Positions 5,395 through 7,102 of a DNA stretch of 7,102 nt are shown in pieces; within the stretch, counting starts at the first letter, position 1; each line of letters begins with the position of its first letter. Under the pieces are notes generated by a model, which was not told the DNA's origin, did no database searches, and saw nothing but the letters and a program-made list of their open reading frames with translations. The stretch lies in assembly GCA_002784245.1 (NCBI GenBank), contig PFKL01000203.1, positions 1 through 7,102 on the forward strand, read 5' to 3'. The DNA is from Comamonadaceae bacterium CG_4_10_14_3_um_filter_60_75 (GTDB lineage: Bacteria > Pseudomonadota > Gammaproteobacteria > Burkholderiales > Burkholderiaceae_C). The position numbers and the translations under genes were made by a program.

Positions 5395-5951
5395 ATTACT
5401 CCGTTTCAAACCTTCGGCTACAAGATGCATGGCGTGAATGCGAACGCAATGCCTACCACCTGCAACGTGCGGTAGACCTGCTCAACCCAATTTCGCCAAT
5501 GACGGGAGGCAGGCTTGAACACCTGACTGATGAACAGATTCAAACGCTGGATCAATTTATCTTGCGTTTTACAAAACTGCAAGATGCCACGGGTGGACGA
5601 CTGTTTCCTGCAATACTGGAATACCTGCAAGAATCCTAGGAAGAGCGCCCCATGCTCGACAAACTTAACCGCTTGGAAAAACTTGGCTACCTGAAAAATG
5701 CGCAGGAGTGGCAGGACATTCGAAGCATTCGGAACAAATTTGCTCACGACTATCGGGATGACAGCGAAAAAAATGCCGCGTTGATCAACCTTGCCATCGA
5801 AGCCGCAAAAAACATGCGCCATGTGCTGGCTGCCATCGAAGCCAAGCTCAGGCAGAACCGCCCAGAAGTTGACCTTGGCAAACCCTTGCCCAGCGCCCCC
5901 CCGCTTCTTGCAACGCAAACCACAAGAATGCATCCTGCTAACGAATCCTGA
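5391..5951 (+). pseudogene. HepT-like HEPN-domain protein (nucleotidyltransferase partner), interrupted by in-frame TAG (5637-5639)
   Basis: From ATG 5391 the frame reads 82 codons, including LRLQDAWRECERNAYHLQRA, LDQFILRFTKLQDATGGRLF and AILEYLQES, then TAG at codon 83. The same frame continues EERPMLDKLNRLEKLGYLK and WQDIRSIRNKFAHDYRDD. It holds the HEPN/HepT signature R-X4-H-X-Y as RNKFAHDY (codons 114-121) and ends at TGA 5949. In HepT/MntA systems this motif is the RNase site, and the Tyr is the residue modified by the antitoxin. The parts before and after the TAG both fit one helical HepT-like protein, so the original gene clearly spanned it. A downstream ATG (5652) could start a fragment with the RX4HXY motif but without the first helices. 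The last ~25 residues (from LGKPLPSAPP) look like run-through into gmd upstream sequence. The partner gene is deleted in its catalytic core. Confidence 0.82.
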
Positions 5952-5952
5952 T

Positions 5953-6255
5953 ATGACCACCCAACCCAAAACCGCCCTCATCACCGGCATCACCGGCCAA
6001 GACGGCTCTTACCTGGCCGAATTTCTGCTTGACAAAGGCTACTTCGTCCACGGCATCAAGCGCCGGGCCAGCTCGTTCAATACCCAGCGGGTCGACCACA
6101 TCTACCAAGACCCGCACATTGATAACGCCAACTTCAAGCAGCACTACGGCGACCTAAGCGACAGCAGCAACTTTTGCGTGCAACCGGCGCTGACACGCGA
6201 CATGCTGGAGTTTGCTGCCAGCAAGATTGAAAGTTATCTGGGCGTGAATTTCTGA
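5953..6255 (+). pseudogene. gmd: Gmd N-terminal fragment (73 codons) fused in frame to a foreign 27-residue tail
   Basis: ATG 5953 opens with MTTQPKTALITGITGQDGSY, including the Rossmann GxxGxxG (GITGQDG). It continues with KGYFVHGIKRRASSFNTQRV and HYGDLSDSSN, the unmistakable first 73 residues of GDP-mannose 4,6-dehydratase. At 6171 the gmd sequence ends at GCAGCAAC and the frame runs on as FCVQPALTRDMLEFAASKIE then SYLGVNF to TGA 6253. That tail is not Gmd and looks like the true C-terminus of another, lost gene, because its stop overlaps the next start as TGATG. The missing continuation of Gmd (LTRIIQ...) is found at 4126. The start lies 1 nt after the HepT-like stop, with no SD visible. 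Confidence 0.88.
6164..6171 (+). repeat. 8-bp direct repeat GCAGCAAC, right copy (gmd rearrangement junction)
   Basis: It is identical to 4118-4125, and the two copies are 2046 bp apart in the same orientation. The gmd N-part ends exactly here. Crossing over between the two copies would release a 2046-bp circle in which gmd reads SSNLTRIIQ without a break. Confidence 0.6.
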
Positions 6256-6500
6256 TGGAGTCCGCTGGCTTTTGGGAACTTGCCAGCCCGATTACCGACC
6301 CACAAACTTTTGCCCAAGGGTCGAAAATTCGTGAACTTAACCGACTCATCGATACCTACGGTGGAAAAAACTAGAAAAAGTGCAAAGGCTATGCGACCAT
6401 TCGCTTGCAAGATTCTGGTGAGTTATTGCCAGCAGAACTGCACTGGTACGAGGCACACGGCATTGGCAAAGTCGAAATGAAAATCAAGGAATTGTTATGA
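6255..6500 (+). pseudogene. Small conserved hypothetical protein, interrupted by in-frame TAG (6372-6374)
   Basis: ATG 6255 overlaps the preceding TGA (TGATG). The frame reads MESAGFWELASPITDPQTFA, GSKIRELNRLIDTYGGKN, then TAG at codon 40. It continues in the same frame as KKCKGYATIRLQDSGELLPA and ELHWYEAHGIGKVEMKIKEL, ending at TGA 6498. I associate the HWYEAHGIG...KIK ending with small hypothetical proteins that have a Trp/basic stretch just at the interrupted point, so TAG for TGG (Trp) is likely; this is recall, not a search. The full product would be about 81 residues. Its stop overlaps the start of the next gene as ATGA, so the two form one translation unit. Function is unknown; the two-small-gene layout resembles a toxin-antitoxin-like module. 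Confidence 0.7.
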
Positions 6501-6706
6501 AATGGACCATTTGTATCAAAAACACGGGCTTTGAGGCATCCCTTGAAACGCGCAAACTCTACACCGTGGAAGACGATCTCAAAGCACAGGCACACGGCAT
6601 GATTCGTGTTGTTGATGAATCGGGCGAGGGCTACCTGTACCCAGCACAAATGTTTGGCCCCATTGCGCTGCAAAACACGCTGGAATCCCAGTTACTGGCG
6701 GCGTGA
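6497..6706 (+). CDS. Small conserved hypothetical protein (69 residues)
   Basis: This intact frame begins MKWTICIKNTGFEASLETRK and continues LYTVEDDLKAQAHGMIRVVD and ESGEGYLYPAQMFGPIAL. It has the feel of a compact beta-rich domain of the type seen in many short, unnamed bacterial proteins; I do not know a function. AAGGA at 6486-6490 lies 6 nt before the ATG. The start overlaps the preceding stop (ATGA), so translation is probably coupled to the upstream amber-interrupted gene. No signal peptide or membrane segment is present. Because the two are coupled, the TAG upstream may reduce its expression unless the SD works on its own. Confidence 0.75.
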   Translation: MKWTICIKNTGFEASLETRKLYTVEDDLKAQAHGMIRVVDESGEGYLYPAQMFGPIALQNTLESQLLAA

Positions 6707-6718
6707 TGGGGTGATGAC

Positions 6719-6752
6719 GATGTTTGCATCTGTTTTGAATTAGATCAACATC
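6719..6752. repeat. Imperfect inverted repeat upstream of EPS regulator
   Basis: GATGTT (6719-6724) pairs with AACATC (6747-6752), and inside it ATCT (6728-6731) pairs with AGAT (6742-6745) around an AT-rich 10-nt loop. It lies 13 nt after the small gene's stop and about 130 nt before ATG 6883. No U-tract follows. It could end transcription of the accessory block weakly or act as an operator for the regulator gene. The rest of 6707-6882 shows only a possible -10-like TACACT at 6799-6804 and no gene. Confidence 0.35.
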
Positions 6753-6882
6753 GCTTCATCAGCCAAACTGAACCCCGCTTCTTCCGCCCCACATCAGCTA
6801 CACTACGCACCGTTCAAAATAAGAACGCTAGCCACCCGCTCTTGCCATCACCCACCATCACCGCACAAGCAACCGCCACCGC

Positions 6883-7102
6883 ATGACTGCCATCGCACCC
6901 TTCATCGCAGCCAATGTAGATGCAGCCGCCGCAGACCCGGCCCTGCACCTGGAAATTCACTTTAAAGTGATGCGCCTGCTGCAAGACAAGCCCGACATGA
7001 GCCAGCGCCAAATGGCCAAAGCGCTGGGCCTGAGCCTGGGCAAAACCAACTACTGTGTGCAAGCCCTGCTGGCAAAAGGCTGGCTCAAGCTGCAAAACTT
7101 CT
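6883..7102 (+). CDS. MarR-family EPS-associated transcriptional regulator, N-terminal part (cut by window end)
   Basis: ATG 6883 opens a frame that runs off the right edge (73 full codons). After a short Ala-rich leader it reads HLEIHFKVMRLLQDKPDMSQ, RQMAKALGLSLGKTNYCVQA and LLAKGWLKLQNF. This is a winged helix-turn-helix: the LSLGKTNYCVQALLAKGW recognition helix region is the signature of the small MarR-like regulators found beside exopolysaccharide loci. The family usually has about 100-120 residues. It probably controls the polysaccharide cluster expected to the right, in line with the gmd remnants to its left. The SD is weak. An earlier start is not evident, and the Ala-rich first 20 residues may be an extension before the real domain. 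Confidence 0.85.
   Translation, partial: MTAIAPFIAANVDAAAADPALHLEIHFKVMRLLQDKPDMSQRQMAKALGLSLGKTNYCVQALLAKGWLKLQNF

Noticed and set aside
5418..5993. 191-codon antisense frame over the HepT-like gene
   Set aside because: It is a shadow of the plus-strand HepT-like and gmd frames, with no motif of its own and no plausible start context.
4701..6374. Pyrrolysine or selenocysteine insertion at the in-frame stops
   Set aside because: Selenocysteine uses TGA, not TAG. Pyrrolysine is tied to methylamine methyltransferases or a pyl gene set, none of which is visible, and at least one site aligns with Trp.
3971..6706. A classical insertion sequence or transposon carrying the accessory genes
   Set aside because: No transposase, integrase or long terminal inverted repeats are present. 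Only an 8-bp direct repeat and short dispersed repeats are seen.

Overview
The window looks like a chromosomal segment from a betaproteobacterium, most likely Burkholderiales and probably Comamonadaceae. I infer this from the GC-rich core genes, the GluQ-RS and EPS-associated MarR types, and a short dispersed repeat of a kind I associate with that family. No rRNA, tRNA, CRISPR array or transposase is visible.

Left, conserved part (1-3970). On the minus strand lie a TonB-dependent receptor, cut by the left edge (1-1197), and a flavodoxin/WrbA-like protein (1268-1822). A 117-nt divergent promoter region separates them from a plus-strand pair: a renalase-like FAD-dependent oxidoreductase (1940-2995) and gluQRS, the glutamyl-queuosine tRNA(Asp) synthetase (3005-3970). 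All are intact where visible. gluQRS carries an AT-rich insertion in frame (about 3449-3520) that holds one copy of the dispersed repeat.

Middle, accessory part (3971-6706). This is a compact mosaic of broken and small genes, all on the plus strand: an unidentified N-terminal fragment; the C-terminal half of GDP-mannose 4,6-dehydratase (gmd) with a large internal deletion; a BRO-N-type N-terminal fragment fused into a DUF4160 gene; an intact DUF2442 gene; a nucleotidyltransferase (MNT/MntA-like) gene with an internal deletion; a HepT-like HEPN gene; the N-terminal 73 codons of gmd fused to a foreign tail; and a pair of small conserved hypothetical genes. Three patterns stand out. (1) Three separate genes each have one in-frame TAG and otherwise open, family-like sequence on both sides. 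(2) The gmd pieces lie in permuted order and share the 8-mer GCAGCAAC, so joining 6171 to 4126 restores the reading frame exactly. (3) Two intergenic copies of the same ~50-bp repeat sit between a stop codon and the next start codon.

Right edge (6707-7102). After an intergenic stretch with an imperfect inverted repeat comes the start of a MarR-family EPS-associated regulator, cut by the window end. Together with the gmd remnants it suggests that a polysaccharide locus lies next to this region and that the accessory block was inserted into, or has eroded, its edge. The most economical reading is an accumulation of small toxin-antitoxin-like modules at a recombination-prone EPS boundary, now decaying. 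The repeated amber codons leave open the possibility of readthrough or suppression.
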